DNA from: Pseudomonas frederiksbergensis
GTDB lineage: Bacteria > Pseudomonadota > Gammaproteobacteria > Pseudomonadales > Pseudomonadaceae
DNA length: 64,000 nucleotides
Direction: 5' to 3'
NCBI RefSeq assembly: GCF_003732705.1
Contig: NZ_MOBR01000011.1
Location: 1 to 64,000 of the forward strand
Shown here in pieces: positions 20,468 to 29,486 of the stretch. Under the pieces are notes generated by a model. The model was not told the origin of the DNA. It did no database searches and saw only the letters and a list, made by a program, of their open reading frames with translations. Position 1 is the stretch's first letter; every line of letters starts with the position of its first letter. The position numbers and the translations under genes are program-made.

Positions 20468-21397
20468 ATGAATCTGAGCAAGGTCGACCTCAACCTTTTC
20501 ATCGTCTTCGACGCGATCTACACCGAAGCCAACCTGACCCGCGCCGGGCAGATTGTCGGCATTACCCAGCCTGCGGTCTCGAACGCTCTGGCTCGCCTGC
20601 GCGAGACCTTCAACGACCCGTTGTTCGTGCGTACCGCCCAAGGCATGGTGCCAACGCCGATGGCCCAGAACATCATCGGTCCGGTGCGCAACGCCCTCTC
20701 TCTGCTGCGGGTTTCGGTGCAGGAAAGCCGGATTTTCAATCCGTTGCAGGCAGTCAAGACTTACCGCATCAGCATGACCGACCTCACCGAAGCGGTGATC
20801 CTTCCGGCATTGTTCCAGCGCCTGCGTCGCCTGGCGCCGGCGGTGATCATCGAGAGTTTTCTGTCCAAGCGCCGCGAGACCACCAAGGAACTGGCGGCCG
20901 GTCGCCTCGACTTTGCGGTGGATGCGCCGCTCAACACCGACCCACAAGTGCGCCACGTCAAGTTGATGGAAGACCGTTACGTATGCGCCATGCGTAAGGG
21001 TCATCCGTTAGCGGGCAAAGAAAAATTCACCCTCGACGATTACCTGTCGCTGACTCACATCCATATTTCCAGCCGCCGCAGTGGCCTGGGGCATGTCGAT
21101 CTGGCGCTGGGAAAAATGGGGATTCAGCGCAAGATCGCCCTGCGCTCCCAGCATTATTTGATGGCGTCCCAGGTGTTGCAGCAGACCGATATGGTCATGA
21201 CCGTGCCGGAGCGTTTTGCCCGTCGCCATGATCTGCACGCGTTTAACCTGCCGGTCAACGACGTGCCGCCGGTGGAAACGCACTTGTATTGGCACGAAAG
21301 CACCGACCAGGACCCGGCCAACCGCTGGATGCGCGAGCAGATGATCGAGTTGTGCCAGCAAGTGACGGCGCATGAGAAGAAGCTCGACAAAGCGTAG
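20468..21397 (+). CDS. LysR-family transcriptional regulator
   Basis: A 309-residue regulator of the NodD/LeuO-like branch. The N-terminal winged helix shows VDLNLFIVFDAIYTEANLTRAG and TQPAVSNALARLRETFNDPLF, followed by a substrate-binding domain. It is divergent from the acyl-CoA dehydrogenase across a 177-bp intergenic region, so control of that gene is likely. Its TAG stop codon (21395-21397) is the TAG of an adjoining REP unit (GTAGGAGC). Confidence 0.92.
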   Translation: MNLSKVDLNLFIVFDAIYTEANLTRAGQIVGITQPAVSNALARLRETFNDPLFVRTAQGMVPTPMAQNIIGPVRNALSLLRVSVQESRIFNPLQAVKTYRISMTDLTEAVILPALFQRLRRLAPAVIIESFLSKRRETTKELAAGRLDFAVDAPLNTDPQVRHVKLMEDRYVCAMRKGHPLAGKEKFTLDDYLSLTHIHISSRRSGLGHVDLALGKMGIQRKIALRSQHYLMASQVLQQTDMVMTVPERFARRHDLHAFNLPVNDVPPVETHLYWHESTDQDPANRWMREQMIELCQQVTAHEKKLDKA

Positions 21398-21482
21398 GAG
21401 CAAAGCTTGCTCGCGATAGGATCGCTGCGGTGTGCCTGAAAGACCGCGTTATCGTTCTTCGCGGGCAAGCCTTGCTCCTACA
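21394..21482. repeat. Inverted REP pair (GTAGGAGC...GCTCCTAC)
   Basis: The first unit overlaps the LysR stop codon. The second unit is inverted about 45 bases downstream, forming a hairpin-capable pair at the transcript end. Confidence 0.85.
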
Positions 21483-21522
21483 GGTTTGGAGTTGTTCACA
21501 CCATTTCGGTACAACCCAATCC

Positions 21523-21547
21523 CGTAGGAGCGAGGCTTGCCCGCGAA
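21523..21547. repeat. Single REP unit upstream of liuR
   Basis: CGTAGGAGCGAGGCTTGCCC followed by GCGAA, unpaired. It lies 34 bases before the putative LiuR operator. Confidence 0.7.
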
Positions 21548-21580
21548 GAGGCCATCAGCCACACCAAAAACTTCCGCCCC

Positions 21581-21596
21581 TTGACGTAAACGTCAA
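21581..21596. promoter_or_regulatory. Putative LiuR operator upstream of liuR
   Basis: TTGACGTAAACGTCAA is a palindrome apart from its centre, 43 bases before the liuR start. Closely related palindromes recur only upstream of liuA in this window (25566 and 25610). The likely role is LiuR autoregulation; this is inferred from recurrence and position. Confidence 0.7.
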
Positions 21597-21638
21597 CCTG
21601 CCATTAGCTTAGCGCCATGACCTTCTTCGAGCGCTTCC

Positions 21639-22040
21639 ATGAGCAGCCAGACCTACAGCATTTCCGACCTCGCCCGCGAGCTCGACATCACCACCCGGGC
21701 CATTCGCTTTTATGAAGAGCAAGGCCTGCTCAGCCCCGAGCGCCGTGGTCAGGAACGCATCTACTCGCCCCGGGACAAGGTCAGCCTGAAGCTGATCCTG
21801 CGGGGCAAGCGCATCGGTTTTTCCCTGGCCGAATGCCGCGAGCTGATCGAACTCTACGACCCCACCGGCGGCAATCAGAAACAGCTGCAAACCATGCTGA
21901 CCAAAATCGCCGAACGTCGCGAACAGCTGGAACAGCAAATGCTCGACATCGAGCAGATGAAGCTGGAACTGGATACCGCGCAGGAGCGTTGTACCCAGGC
22001 GCTGGAGCAGACGATCAAAAGCCAGCAACCGGTTCAATAA
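21639..22040 (+). CDS. liuR: MerR-family regulator LiuR
   Basis: A 133-residue MerR-type regulator. It has an N-terminal winged helix (YSISDLARELDITTRAIRFYEEQGLL, about residues 5-70) and a C-terminal dimerisation coiled coil (about 80-125, KQLQTMLTKIAERREQLEQQ). It has no metal-binding cysteines. Position next to mvaB and the liuABCD genes identifies it as the regulator of leucine/isovalerate catabolism known in Pseudomonas. A palindrome lies upstream. A 112-bp repeat separates it from mvaB. Confidence 0.88.
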   Translation: MSSQTYSISDLARELDITTRAIRFYEEQGLLSPERRGQERIYSPRDKVSLKLILRGKRIGFSLAECRELIELYDPTGGNQKQLQTMLTKIAERREQLEQQMLDIEQMKLELDTAQERCTQALEQTIKSQQPVQ

Positions 22041-22054
22041 AGCCTTACACAATT

Positions 22055-22164
22055 GATCGTTCCCACGCTCCGCGTGGGAATGCAGACCGGGACGCTCCGC
22101 GTCCCTACCGAAGCGGACGCATAGTGTCCATTGAGGCATTCCCACGCAGAGCGTGGGAACGATC
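22055..22164. repeat. 112-bp palindromic repeat, copy 5
   Basis: Complete copy occupying nearly the whole gap between liuR and mvaB. It ends 22 bases before the mvaB ATG. Confidence 0.88.
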
Positions 22165-22186
22165 TCTAACAGACAGGTGAATTGTT

Positions 22187-23086
22187 ATGTCCCTCCCCTC
22201 CCACGTACGCCTGATCGAAGTCGGCCCCCGCGACGGTCTGCAAAACGAAGCCCAGCCCATCAGCGTCGCGGACAAGGTGCGACTGGTCGACGCCCTGAGC
22301 GCCGCCGGCCTGGGCTATATAGAAGTCGGCAGTTTTGTTTCGCCCAAGTGGGTGCCGCAAATGGCCGGCTCCGCCGAGGTCTTCGCGCAGATCCAGCGCA
22401 AGCCCGGCGTGACCTACGGCGCACTGGCGCCGAACCTGCGCGGGTTTGAAGATGCCATCGCGGCCGGCGTCAAGGAAGTCGCGGTGTTCGCCGCCGCGTC
22501 CGAAGCGTTTTCCCAGCGCAACATCAACTGCTCGATCAGCGAAAGCCTGGCGCGGTTCGTGCCGATCATGGAGGCGGCCAAGCAACATGGCGTCAGCGTG
22601 CGCGGTTATGTGTCGTGTGTATTGGGCTGCCCTTACGAAGGTCACGTCGCGCCGGAGCAAGTCGCCCTGGTCGCGCGCGAGTTGTATGCCATGGGCTGCT
22701 ACGAAGTCTCCCTCGGTGACACCATCGGCACAGGGACTGCGGGCGCGACCCGCAAAATGTTCGAAGTGGTTTCGGCGGATGTACCGCGAGACAAACTGGC
22801 CGGGCACTTCCACGACACCTACGGCCAGGCCATGGCCAACATCTACGCCAGCCTGCTGGAAGGCATCGCCGTGTTCGACAGCTCTATCGCCGGCCTCGGC
22901 GGCTGCCCATACGCCAAGGGTGCCAGCGGTAACGTCGCTACCGAAGACGTGGTGTACCTGCTCAACGGCCTCGGAATCGAGACCGGAATCGACCTCGACG
23001 CGTTGATTCTGGCGGGCCAGCAAATTTGCACAGTACTGGGGCGCCCGACCGGTTCGCGCGTGGCCAAGGCTCGCAGCGCCCAGTGA
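22187..23086 (+). CDS. mvaB: Hydroxymethylglutaryl-CoA lyase
   Basis: A 299-residue TIM-barrel enzyme (also called LiuE) that cleaves HMG-CoA to acetoacetate and acetyl-CoA, the last step of leucine degradation. Visible marks are VGPRDGLQNE (catalytic Asp/Arg and metal site), the catalytic cysteine loop GLGGCPYAKGASGNVATED, and HFHDTYGQA (metal-binding histidines). It lies with liuR upstream of the CrcY-like RNA and is separated from liuABCD by about 2.6 kb. Confidence 0.97.
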   Translation: MSLPSHVRLIEVGPRDGLQNEAQPISVADKVRLVDALSAAGLGYIEVGSFVSPKWVPQMAGSAEVFAQIQRKPGVTYGALAPNLRGFEDAIAAGVKEVAVFAAASEAFSQRNINCSISESLARFVPIMEAAKQHGVSVRGYVSCVLGCPYEGHVAPEQVALVARELYAMGCYEVSLGDTIGTGTAGATRKMFEVVSADVPRDKLAGHFHDTYGQAMANIYASLLEGIAVFDSSIAGLGGCPYAKGASGNVATEDVVYLLNGLGIETGIDLDALILAGQQICTVLGRPTGSRVAKARSAQ

Positions 23087-23227
23087 GGGAGCGGATGTGT
23101 CCAGGTGTTACCGCTGTGTAAGAAACGTGGGGGACAAGCGAGTAACACGGAAACAAATTGTCGGGCTTTTACCGAGTGAAAAATCCATTGAAAACACAAG
23201 CCGTTGATTTAAAAGGATTTTTAAAAC

Positions 23228-23245
23228 TTGGCACGGCTCCTGCTA
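23228..23245 (+). promoter_or_regulatory. Sigma-54 promoter of the CrcY-like RNA, with upstream CbrB-like sites
   Basis: TTGGCACGGCTCCTGCTA has GG (23230-23231) and GC (23242-23243) exactly 10 bases apart, the -24/-12 arrangement of RpoN promoters. Upstream, TGTTAC (23106-23111) and GTAACA (23142-23147) form an inverted pair. They resemble the half sites reported for the CbrB activator, although their 30-base spacing makes that part tentative. Confidence 0.75.
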
Positions 23246-23254
23246 TCTCTATTG

Positions 23255-23632
23255 CATAACAAGAACAAAAAAAGCGGCAAACCTAATAAAAATAAGACGT
23301 AACGACTCTGACATAACAAAAACAACACGGCAGAGACGCAGCTAACAGATTTTTTTGGAGAAGATGTACTTTTCAGGGTGCTTTTCGGAGTAACCCGCAA
23401 CCGGGCAGAGAACAATAAAACTACCTTCAGGTAGCTCCCGAACTGGTTGGATCGCTTGGCGAAAAAGTAGATCAGCGCTCAAAAAAATACGTTTGCTCTT
23501 GACCCCGGATGGGGGTCGACTAAAACAGCGGTAAAGGGCCACGGTTGCCAAAAACAACAACAGACCGCCCCTCAATAATAAAAAAAGAGCACGCGCAACG
23601 ACAAATTAAAGGGGAGCTTCGGCTCCCCTTTG
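23255..23632 (+). ncRNA. crcY: CrcY-like Hfq/Crc-sequestering small RNA
   Basis: An AT-rich non-coding stretch of about 380 bases runs from a sigma-54 promoter to a strong terminator. It contains repeated A-rich Hfq/Crc-binding (CA) motifs: AACAAGAACAAAAAAA near the start, AACAAAAACAAC (about 23315), AACAATAAAAC (23411), AAAAACAACAACAG (23550) and AATAATAAAAAAAG (about 23574). Length, motif number, the UUCG terminator and location beside mvaB match CrcY of P. putida, which titrates Hfq-Crc to relieve catabolite repression. The 5' end is estimated from the promoter. Confidence 0.85.
23608..23631 (+). terminator. Terminator of the CrcY-like RNA
   Basis: AAAGGGGAGC-TTCG-GCTCCCCTTT, a ten-base-pair stem with a UUCG tetraloop, at the end of the RNA gene. 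Confidence 0.88.
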
Positions 23633-23662
23633 TGCTGTCTGTATTTCACTAAAACCGGCTTC

Positions 23663-23751
23663 TGTAGGAGCGAGGCTTGCCCGCAAAGGGAACGCCTCGA
23701 TCTAACAGAAAAACCGCGTCATCGTTCTTCGCGGGCAAGCCTCGCTCCTAC
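23663..23751. repeat. Inverted REP pair overlapping the acyl-CoA synthetase stop codon
   Basis: GTAGGAGCGAGGCTTGCCCG and its inverse enclose about 40 bases. The synthetase stop codon (23748-23750) is the REP-derived TAG. Confidence 0.85.
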
Positions 23752-25442
23752 GGTATCGCTTTGAGCTCCTCGATACTGATCTCGCGCATCCGGAATTTCT
23801 GGATCTTGCCGGTCACGGTCATCGGAAACTCTTCCACGAATTTGAAGTAACGCGGCGTCTTGAAGTGGGCGATGCGCGACTTGCACCAGGTTTTCAGCTC
23901 TTCTTCGGTCGCGCTGTGGCCGGGGTGGAATTTGATCCAGGCGACTATTTCTTCGCCATAACGCGAGCAAGGAATACCAATCACCTGCACGTCCGCCACC
24001 GCCGGATGGGTAAAGAAGAACTCTTCCAGCTCTCGTGGGTAAACGTTCTCACCGCCACGGATGATCATGTCCTTGTTACGTCCGGCGATGCACACGTAGC
24101 CCTCGTCGTTCATGCTCGCCAGGTCGCCGGTGTGCATCCATCCGGCCTGATCGATAGCTTCAGCCGTGCCCTGCGGGTTATTCCAGTAACCAAGCATCAC
24201 GCTGTAGCCGCGAGTGCAGAGTTCGCCAATCGTGCTGCGGGGCACCAGGTTACCGGCCTCGTCGATGATTTTGCTTTCCAGTTGCGGCTGAATGCGGCCC
24301 ACGGTGGTAACGCGCAGTTCCAGCTCGTCTGACGGACCGGTCTGTAAAGACACCGGACTTGTTTCCGTCATGCCGTAGGCAATTTGCACCTCACTCATGT
24401 GCATCTCATTGATCACCCGGCGCATCACCTCGATCGGGCACGTCGCCCCGGCCATGATCCCGGTGCGCAGGGTCGACAGATCGAAGGACCCGCGTTGCGG
24501 CTGATCGAGCATGGCGATGAACATGGTGGGTACGCCGTAGAGCGCGGTGGCTTTTTCTTCGGCGACGGTGGTCAGGGTCAGCAGCGGATCGAAAGCATCG
24601 TTGGGGTAAATCATCGTGCTGCCATGGGTGATGCAGCCGAGGTTGCCCATGACCATACCGAAGCAGTGATACAGCGGCACCGGGATCACCAGCCGATCAT
24701 CGGCGCTCAGGCCCAGGCTTTCGCCGACCATGTAACCGTTATTGAGGATGTTGTAGTGACTGAGGGTCGCGCCCTTGGGAAAACCGGTGGTGCCGGAGGT
24801 GTACTGGATGTTCACCGGTTGGTCGAAATGCAGGCTGTTTTGGCGTTCATTCAACTGTTCGACCGAGACGCTGGCGGCGAGATCGGCCAATTGCGACCAC
24901 GGCAGGAAACCCGAGGGCGGCCGGGTGTCGAGGCTGATCACACCGCGCAGGTCCGGCAGGCGTTCGCTGTGTAATTGACCGATGGATTGCTCCGCCAATT
25001 CCGGCACCAGCCCTTGCAACATCCCGTGATAATCGGACGTCTTGAACGCCCCGGCGCACACCAGCCATTGGCAACCGGATTGCTTCAACACGTATTCGAG
25101 TTCGGAGCTGCGGTAGGCAGGGTTGATGTTGACTAGGATCACGCCGATTTTCGCGCTGGCGAACTGGCTGATGCACCACTGCGCGCAGTTCGGCGCCCAG
25201 ATGCCGAGGCGGTCGCCAGCCTGCAAGCCCAGCGCCAGCAGTGCCCGGGCGTGCAGGTCCACGGTATCGGCCAGTTGCTGCCAGGTATAACGCAGCTGTT
25301 GATGACGCACGACCAGTGCTTCGCCGTCCGGGTATTGCGCGACCGTGTGATCGAACTTCTCGCCGATGGTCATCGCCAGCAAGGCTTTGTCCTGGGAACC
25401 GCAGGTATAGCTGCGCTGCGGGTTTGCACTGGGTTGATCCAT
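23748..25442 (-). CDS. AMP-binding fatty-acyl-CoA synthetase
   Basis: A 564-residue ANL-superfamily ligase that adenylates a carboxylic acid and forms its CoA thioester. Visible marks are the P-loop [21 protein letters not shown], the [13 protein letters not shown] and [14 protein letters not shown] hinge region, [16 protein letters not shown], and the C-terminal catalytic lysine in [13 protein letters not shown]. The liu-cluster position suggests branched-chain or medium-chain acids. The start was set at ATG 25442 (MDQPSANP), because upstream codons fall in a REP unit. It is convergent with crcY and divergent from liuA. Confidence 0.92.
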   Translation of the reverse strand: MDQPSANPQRSYTCGSQDKALLAMTIGEKFDHTVAQYPDGEALVVRHQQLRYTWQQLADTVDLHARALLALGLQAGDRLGIWAPNCAQWCISQFASAKIGVILVNINPAYRSSELEYVLKQSGCQWLVCAGAFKTSDYHGMLQGLVPELAEQSIGQLHSERLPDLRGVISLDTRPPSGFLPWSQLADLAASVSVEQLNERQNSLHFDQPVNIQYTSGTTGFPKGATLSHYNILNNGYMVGESLGLSADDRLVIPVPLYHCFGMVMGNLGCITHGSTMIYPNDAFDPLLTLTTVAEEKATALYGVPTMFIAMLDQPQRGSFDLSTLRTGIMAGATCPIEVMRRVINEMHMSEVQIAYGMTETSPVSLQTGPSDELELRVTTVGRIQPQLESKIIDEAGNLVPRSTIGELCTRGYSVMLGYWNNPQGTAEAIDQAGWMHTGDLASMNDEGYVCIAGRNKDMIIRGGENVYPRELEEFFFTHPAVADVQVIGIPCSRYGEEIVAWIKFHPGHSATEEELKTWCKSRIAHFKTPRYFKFVEEFPMTVTGKIQKFRMREISIEELKAIP

Positions 25443-25463
25443 GACGACCCCTATTGTCTTTTT

Positions 25464-25553
25464 TGTAGGAGCATGGCTTGCCCGCGACAGGAGCAATGCG
25501 GTGTGGCTGTAGGACCACGTTATCGTTCATCGCGAGCAAGCTTTGCTCCTACA
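25464..25553. repeat. Inverted REP pair in the synthetase-liuA divergent region
   Basis: GTAGGAGCATGGCTTGCCCG and an inverse unit lie between the synthetase start and the two LiuR-type palindromes. Confidence 0.82.
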
Positions 25554-25565
25554 GAGTCGCTCAAG

Positions 25566-25623
25566 TTGACGTTAACGTAAAGGGTGATTGACAGCCATTC
25601 GTCACAGGCTTACGTTAACGTAA
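25566..25623. promoter_or_regulatory. Two putative LiuR operators upstream of liuA
   Basis: TTGACGTTAACGTAAA (25566-25581) and the perfect palindrome TTACGTTAACGTAA (25610-25623) are 43 bases apart, 56-115 bases before liuA. They match the palindrome upstream of liuR. The pair in a divergent region could also serve the acyl-CoA synthetase. Confidence 0.75.
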
Positions 25624-25679
25624 AGGTGAGAGCCGGATCACTGCCCTCCCTACCCTACAAAAAAGCCAAAAGGTGACCC

Positions 25680-26843
25680 ATGAGCTACCCATCCCTGAAC
25701 TTTGCCCTCGGTGAAACCATCGACATGCTGCGCGATCAGGTTCAGTCCTTCGTCGCCAAAGAGATCGCCCCGCGCGCGGCTCAGATCGACATCGACAACC
25801 TGTTCCCTGCTGACCTGTGGCGCAAATTCGGTGACATGGGCCTGCTGGGCGTCACCGTGCCGGAAGAATACGGCGGCGCTGGCCTGGGCTATCTGGCGCA
25901 CGTAGTGATCATGGAAGAAATCAGCCGTGGCTCGGCCTCGGTGGCGTTGTCCTACGGCGCGCATTCCAACCTCTGCGTGAACCAGATCAACCGCAACGGC
26001 AATCACGAACAGAAAACCAAATACCTGCCCAAACTGATCAGCGGCGAGCACATCGGCGCCCTGGCCATGAGCGAACCGAATGCCGGTTCCGACGTGGTGT
26101 CGATGAAACTGCGCGCCGACAAACTCGGCGACAAGTACGTGCTCAACGGCAGCAAGACCTGGATCACTAACGGCCCGGACGCCAACACCTACGTGATCTA
26201 CGCCAAGACCGACCTGGAAAAAGGCCCCCACGGCATCACCGCATTTATCGTTGAACGCGACTCCAAAGGCTTCAGCCGCAGCAACAAATTCGACAAGCTC
26301 GGCATGCGCGGCTCCAACACCTGCGAGCTGTTCTTCGATGACGTCGAAGTGCCGGAAGAAAACATCCTCGGCGTGCTCAACGGCGGCGTGAAAGTGCTGA
26401 TGAGCGGCCTCGACTACGAGCGCGTCGTGCTGTCGGGCGGTCCGACCGGGATCATGCAGTCGTGCATGGACCTGATCGTGCCGTACATCCACGACCGCAA
26501 ACAGTTCGGCCAGAGCATCGGCGAATTCCAGCTGATCCAGGGCAAAGTCGCCGACATGTACACCCAACTCAACGCCAGCCGCGCCTATCTCTACGCGGTG
26601 GCCCAGGCTTGTGAACGCGGCGAAACCACGCGCAAGGATGCGGCGGGCGTGATCCTCTACAGCGCCGAACGCGCCACGCAAATGGCCCTCGACGCGATCC
26701 AGATTCTCGGCGGCAATGGCTACATCAACGAATTCCCGGCGGGTCGTCTGCTGCGTGACGCCAAGCTGTACGAAATCGGCGCCGGCACCAGTGAGATCCG
26801 TCGCATGCTGATCGGTCGCGAACTGTTTAACGAGACGAAATGA
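25680..26843 (+). CDS. liuA: Isovaleryl-CoA dehydrogenase
   Basis: A 387-residue acyl-CoA dehydrogenase converting isovaleryl-CoA to 3-methylcrotonyl-CoA. Family marks are [62 protein letters not shown] and the end [15 protein letters not shown]. The catalytic glutamate is in the isovaleryl-type position (GLDYERVV, Glu247), and the usual C-terminal base is replaced (YEIGAGT). It is the first gene of liuABCD, with operator palindromes upstream. Confidence 0.97.
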   Translation: MSYPSLNFALGETIDMLRDQVQSFVAKEIAPRAAQIDIDNLFPADLWRKFGDMGLLGVTVPEEYGGAGLGYLAHVVIMEEISRGSASVALSYGAHSNLCVNQINRNGNHEQKTKYLPKLISGEHIGALAMSEPNAGSDVVSMKLRADKLGDKYVLNGSKTWITNGPDANTYVIYAKTDLEKGPHGITAFIVERDSKGFSRSNKFDKLGMRGSNTCELFFDDVEVPEENILGVLNGGVKVLMSGLDYERVVLSGGPTGIMQSCMDLIVPYIHDRKQFGQSIGEFQLIQGKVADMYTQLNASRAYLYAVAQACERGETTRKDAAGVILYSAERATQMALDAIQILGGNGYINEFPAGRLLRDAKLYEIGAGTSEIRRMLIGRELFNETK

Positions 26844-26848
26844 ATTTC

Positions 26849-26933
26849 GCCAGCGGCAAGCGACAAGCTTCAAGCGGCAAGAGAGATGCGCTCTTGCTTT
26901 ACTTGTGGCTTGCAGCTTGAAACTTGAAGCTGC
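26849..26933. repeat. Inverted repeat between liuA and liuB
   Basis: GCAAGCGACAAGCTTCAAGC and the inverse-like GCTTGCAGCTTGAAACTTGA, joined by GAGAG...CTCTTGC, form a long imperfect hairpin in the 104-base gap. The type differs from the two main repeat classes of the window. Confidence 0.75.
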
Positions 26934-26947
26934 TACGGAGTAGCACC

Positions 26948-28552
26948 ATGATCCTGCATACCCAGCTCAACCCCCGTTCGGCGGAGTTCGCCGCCAACAG
27001 CGCGGCGATGCTCACCCAGGTCGACGCCTTGCACACCCTGCTCGCCCAAGTGCAGCAAGGTGGCGGTCCGAAGGCGCAAGAACGCCACACCTCCCGGGGC
27101 AAATTGCTGCCCCGTGAGCGGATCAATCGCCTTCTCGATCCGGGCTCGCCGTTTCTGGAAATCAGCCAACTGGCGGCCTACGCGGTGTACGGCGAAGACG
27201 TTCCGGCCGCTGGCGTGATTGCCGGGATTGGCCGCGTGGAAGGCGTCGAATGCATGATCGTCGCCAACGACGCCACGGTGAAAGGTGGTTCGTACTACCC
27301 GCTGACCGTGAAAAAACACCTGCGCGCCCAGACCATCGCTCAGCAAAACCGTTTGCCGTGCATTTATCTGGTGGACTCCGGCGGCGCCAACCTGCCGCGT
27401 CAGGATGAAGTGTTCCCGGACCGTGAGCACTTCGGCCGGATCTTCTTCAACCAGGCCAACATGAGCGCCATGGGCATTCCGCAGATTGCCGTGGTCATGG
27501 GCTCGTGCACCGCTGGCGGTGCTTATGTACCGGCCATGGCTGACGAAGCGATCATGGTCCGCAATCAGGCAACGATTTTCCTCGCTGGTCCGCCGCTGGT
27601 GAAAGCCGCCACCGGTGAAGTGGTCAGCGCCGAAGACCTTGGCGGGGCCGATGTGCACTGCAAGATCTCCGGGGTCGCCGACCATTACGCGGAAAGCGAT
27701 GAACACGCCCTCGCCTTGGCCCGACGCAGCGTTGCCAACCTCAACTGGCGCAAGCTCGGCGAGTTGCAGCAACGTACGCCGATCGCGCCGCTGTACAGCA
27801 GCGACGAGTTGTACGGCGTGGTCTCGGCCGATGCCAAACAGCCGTTCGATGTGCGCGAAGTGATTGCACGACTGGTCGACGGTTCGGTGTTCGATGAGTT
27901 CAAAGCACTGTTCGGGACCACGCTGGTGTGTGGCTTTGCCCACTTGCATGGCTACCCGATCGCGATCCTCGCTAACAACGGCATCCTGTTCGCCGAAGCC
28001 GCGCAGAAAGGCGCGCACTTTATCGAACTGGCCTGTCAGCGTGGCATTCCGCTGCTGTTCCTGCAGAACATCACCGGGTTCATGGTCGGCCAGAAATACG
28101 AGGCCGGCGGCATCGCCAAGCACGGCGCCAAACTGGTGACCGCCGTGGCGTGCGCCAAAGTGCCGAAATTCACCGTGATCATCGGCGGCAGCTTCGGCGC
28201 CGGTAACTACGGCATGTGCGGGCGGGCTTACGATCCACGTTTTCTGTGGATGTGGCCGAACGCACGTATTGGCGTGATGGGCGCCGAGCAGGCGGCTGGC
28301 GTGCTGGTGCAGGTCAAGCGCGAGCAGGCCGAACGCAGTGGCCAGGCTTTCAGCGCCGAACAGGAAGCCGAGATCAAGCAGCCGATCCTCGATCAGTACG
28401 AAGAGCAGGGTCACCCCTACTACTCCAGCGCACGGCTGTGGGACGACGGCGTCATCGACCCGGCGCAGACCCGGGATGTACTGGCCCTGGCCTTGTCCGC
28501 GTCGCTGAACGCGCCAATCGAACCGAGCCGCTTCGGCGTGTTCCGGATGTGA
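26948..28552 (+). CDS. liuB: Methylcrotonoyl-CoA carboxylase, carboxyltransferase (beta) subunit
   Basis: A 534-residue carboxyltransferase that moves CO2 from carboxybiotin on LiuD to 3-methylcrotonyl-CoA. Visible marks are [76 protein letters not shown] and [20 protein letters not shown]. The start is ATG 26948, with ACGGAG seven bases upstream. A REP pair follows 2 bases after the stop. Confidence 0.97.
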   Translation: MILHTQLNPRSAEFAANSAAMLTQVDALHTLLAQVQQGGGPKAQERHTSRGKLLPRERINRLLDPGSPFLEISQLAAYAVYGEDVPAAGVIAGIGRVEGVECMIVANDATVKGGSYYPLTVKKHLRAQTIAQQNRLPCIYLVDSGGANLPRQDEVFPDREHFGRIFFNQANMSAMGIPQIAVVMGSCTAGGAYVPAMADEAIMVRNQATIFLAGPPLVKAATGEVVSAEDLGGADVHCKISGVADHYAESDEHALALARRSVANLNWRKLGELQQRTPIAPLYSSDELYGVVSADAKQPFDVREVIARLVDGSVFDEFKALFGTTLVCGFAHLHGYPIAILANNGILFAEAAQKGAHFIELACQRGIPLLFLQNITGFMVGQKYEAGGIAKHGAKLVTAVACAKVPKFTVIIGGSFGAGNYGMCGRAYDPRFLWMWPNARIGVMGAEQAAGVLVQVKREQAERSGQAFSAEQEAEIKQPILDQYEEQGHPYYSSARLWDDGVIDPAQTRDVLALALSASLNAPIEPSRFGVFRM

Positions 28553-28554
28553 TT

Positions 28555-28644
28555 TGTTGGAGCGAGGCTTGCCCGCGAACAGGCTGGACGCGGTGCAACA
28601 GATACACCACGGCGCTTCCTTCGCGGGCAAGCCTCGCTCCTACA
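28555..28644. repeat. Inverted REP pair between liuB and liuC
   Basis: TGTTGGAGCGAGGCTTGCCC and the inverse unit CGGGCAAGCCTCGCTCCTAC enclose about 40 bases within the operon. Confidence 0.83.
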
Positions 28645-28670
28645 GAATAAAGTTGTGGAGACGGACCAAT

Positions 28671-29486
28671 ATGAGCGACTTCAACACCCTCGAACTGCTG
28701 ACCGACCCGCGGGGTTTCGCGACCCTGTGGCTCAGCCGTGAAGAAAAGAACAACGCGTTCAACGCCGAAATGATCCGCGAACTGATCCTCGCCCTCGACA
28801 AAGTCTCGGGCGATGCCAGCCTGCGGTTTCTGCTGGTGCGTGGACGTGGCAAGCATTTCAGCGCCGGCGCCGACCTGGCCTGGATGCAGCAATCGGCCGA
28901 GCTCGACTACCACACCAACCTCGACGACGCCCGGGAACTGGCGGAGCTGATGTACAACCTGGCCAAGCTGAAAATCCCAACCCTGGCCGTGGTGCAAGGT
29001 GCGGCGTATGGCGGCGCGCTGGGCCTGATCAGTTGCTGCGACATGGCCATTGGCGCCGATGACGCGCAATTCTGCCTGTCGGAAGTGCGCATCGGCCTGG
29101 CGCCAGCGGTGATCAGTCCGTTCGTGGTGCAGGCCATCGGCGAACGCGCGGCACGGCGTTATGCCCTGACCGCCGAACGTTTCGGTGGGCAACGGGCACG
29201 GGAAATCGGCTTGTTGTCGGAGAGTTATCCGGTGGCCGAGCTGGAGCAAAAGGTCGAACAGTGGATCGACAATCTGCTGCTCAACAGCCCGGCGGCGATG
29301 CGTACCAGCAAGGACTTGCTGCGCGAAGTCGGCCATGGCGCACTGACCCCGGCGCTGCGGCGCTACACCGAAAACGCCATCGCGCGCATCCGCGTCAGCC
29401 CTGAAGGCCAGGAAGGCCTACGGGCCTTTCTGCAAAAACGTCCGCCGAGCTGGCAAGCCGCAACCACCCCCAAGGAGCCGCGTTGA
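28671..29486 (+). CDS. liuC: Methylglutaconyl-CoA hydratase (enoyl-CoA hydratase family)
   Basis: A 271-residue crotonase-fold enzyme hydrating 3-methylglutaconyl-CoA to HMG-CoA. Visible marks are RGRGKHFSAGADLAWMQQSAE (oxyanion hole), GAAYGGALGLISCCDMAIGAD and FCLSEVRIGLAPAVISPFV (catalytic Glu). The start at ATG 28671 has GTGGAG upstream; the longer frame begins in a REP pair. It shares one base with liuD. Confidence 0.95.
   Translation: MSDFNTLELLTDPRGFATLWLSREEKNNAFNAEMIRELILALDKVSGDASLRFLLVRGRGKHFSAGADLAWMQQSAELDYHTNLDDARELAELMYNLAKLKIPTLAVVQGAAYGGALGLISCCDMAIGADDAQFCLSEVRIGLAPAVISPFVVQAIGERAARRYALTAERFGGQRAREIGLLSESYPVAELEQKVEQWIDNLLLNSPAAMRTSKDLLREVGHGALTPALRRYTENAIARIRVSPEGQEGLRAFLQKRPPSWQAATTPKEPR

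Noticed and set aside
23221..23575. Two minus-strand frames of 64 and 77 codons within the crcY interval
   Set aside because: They lie antisense to the RNA gene, have no family resemblance, and are explained by the A-rich motifs of the RNA reading as Leu/Phe-rich peptides.
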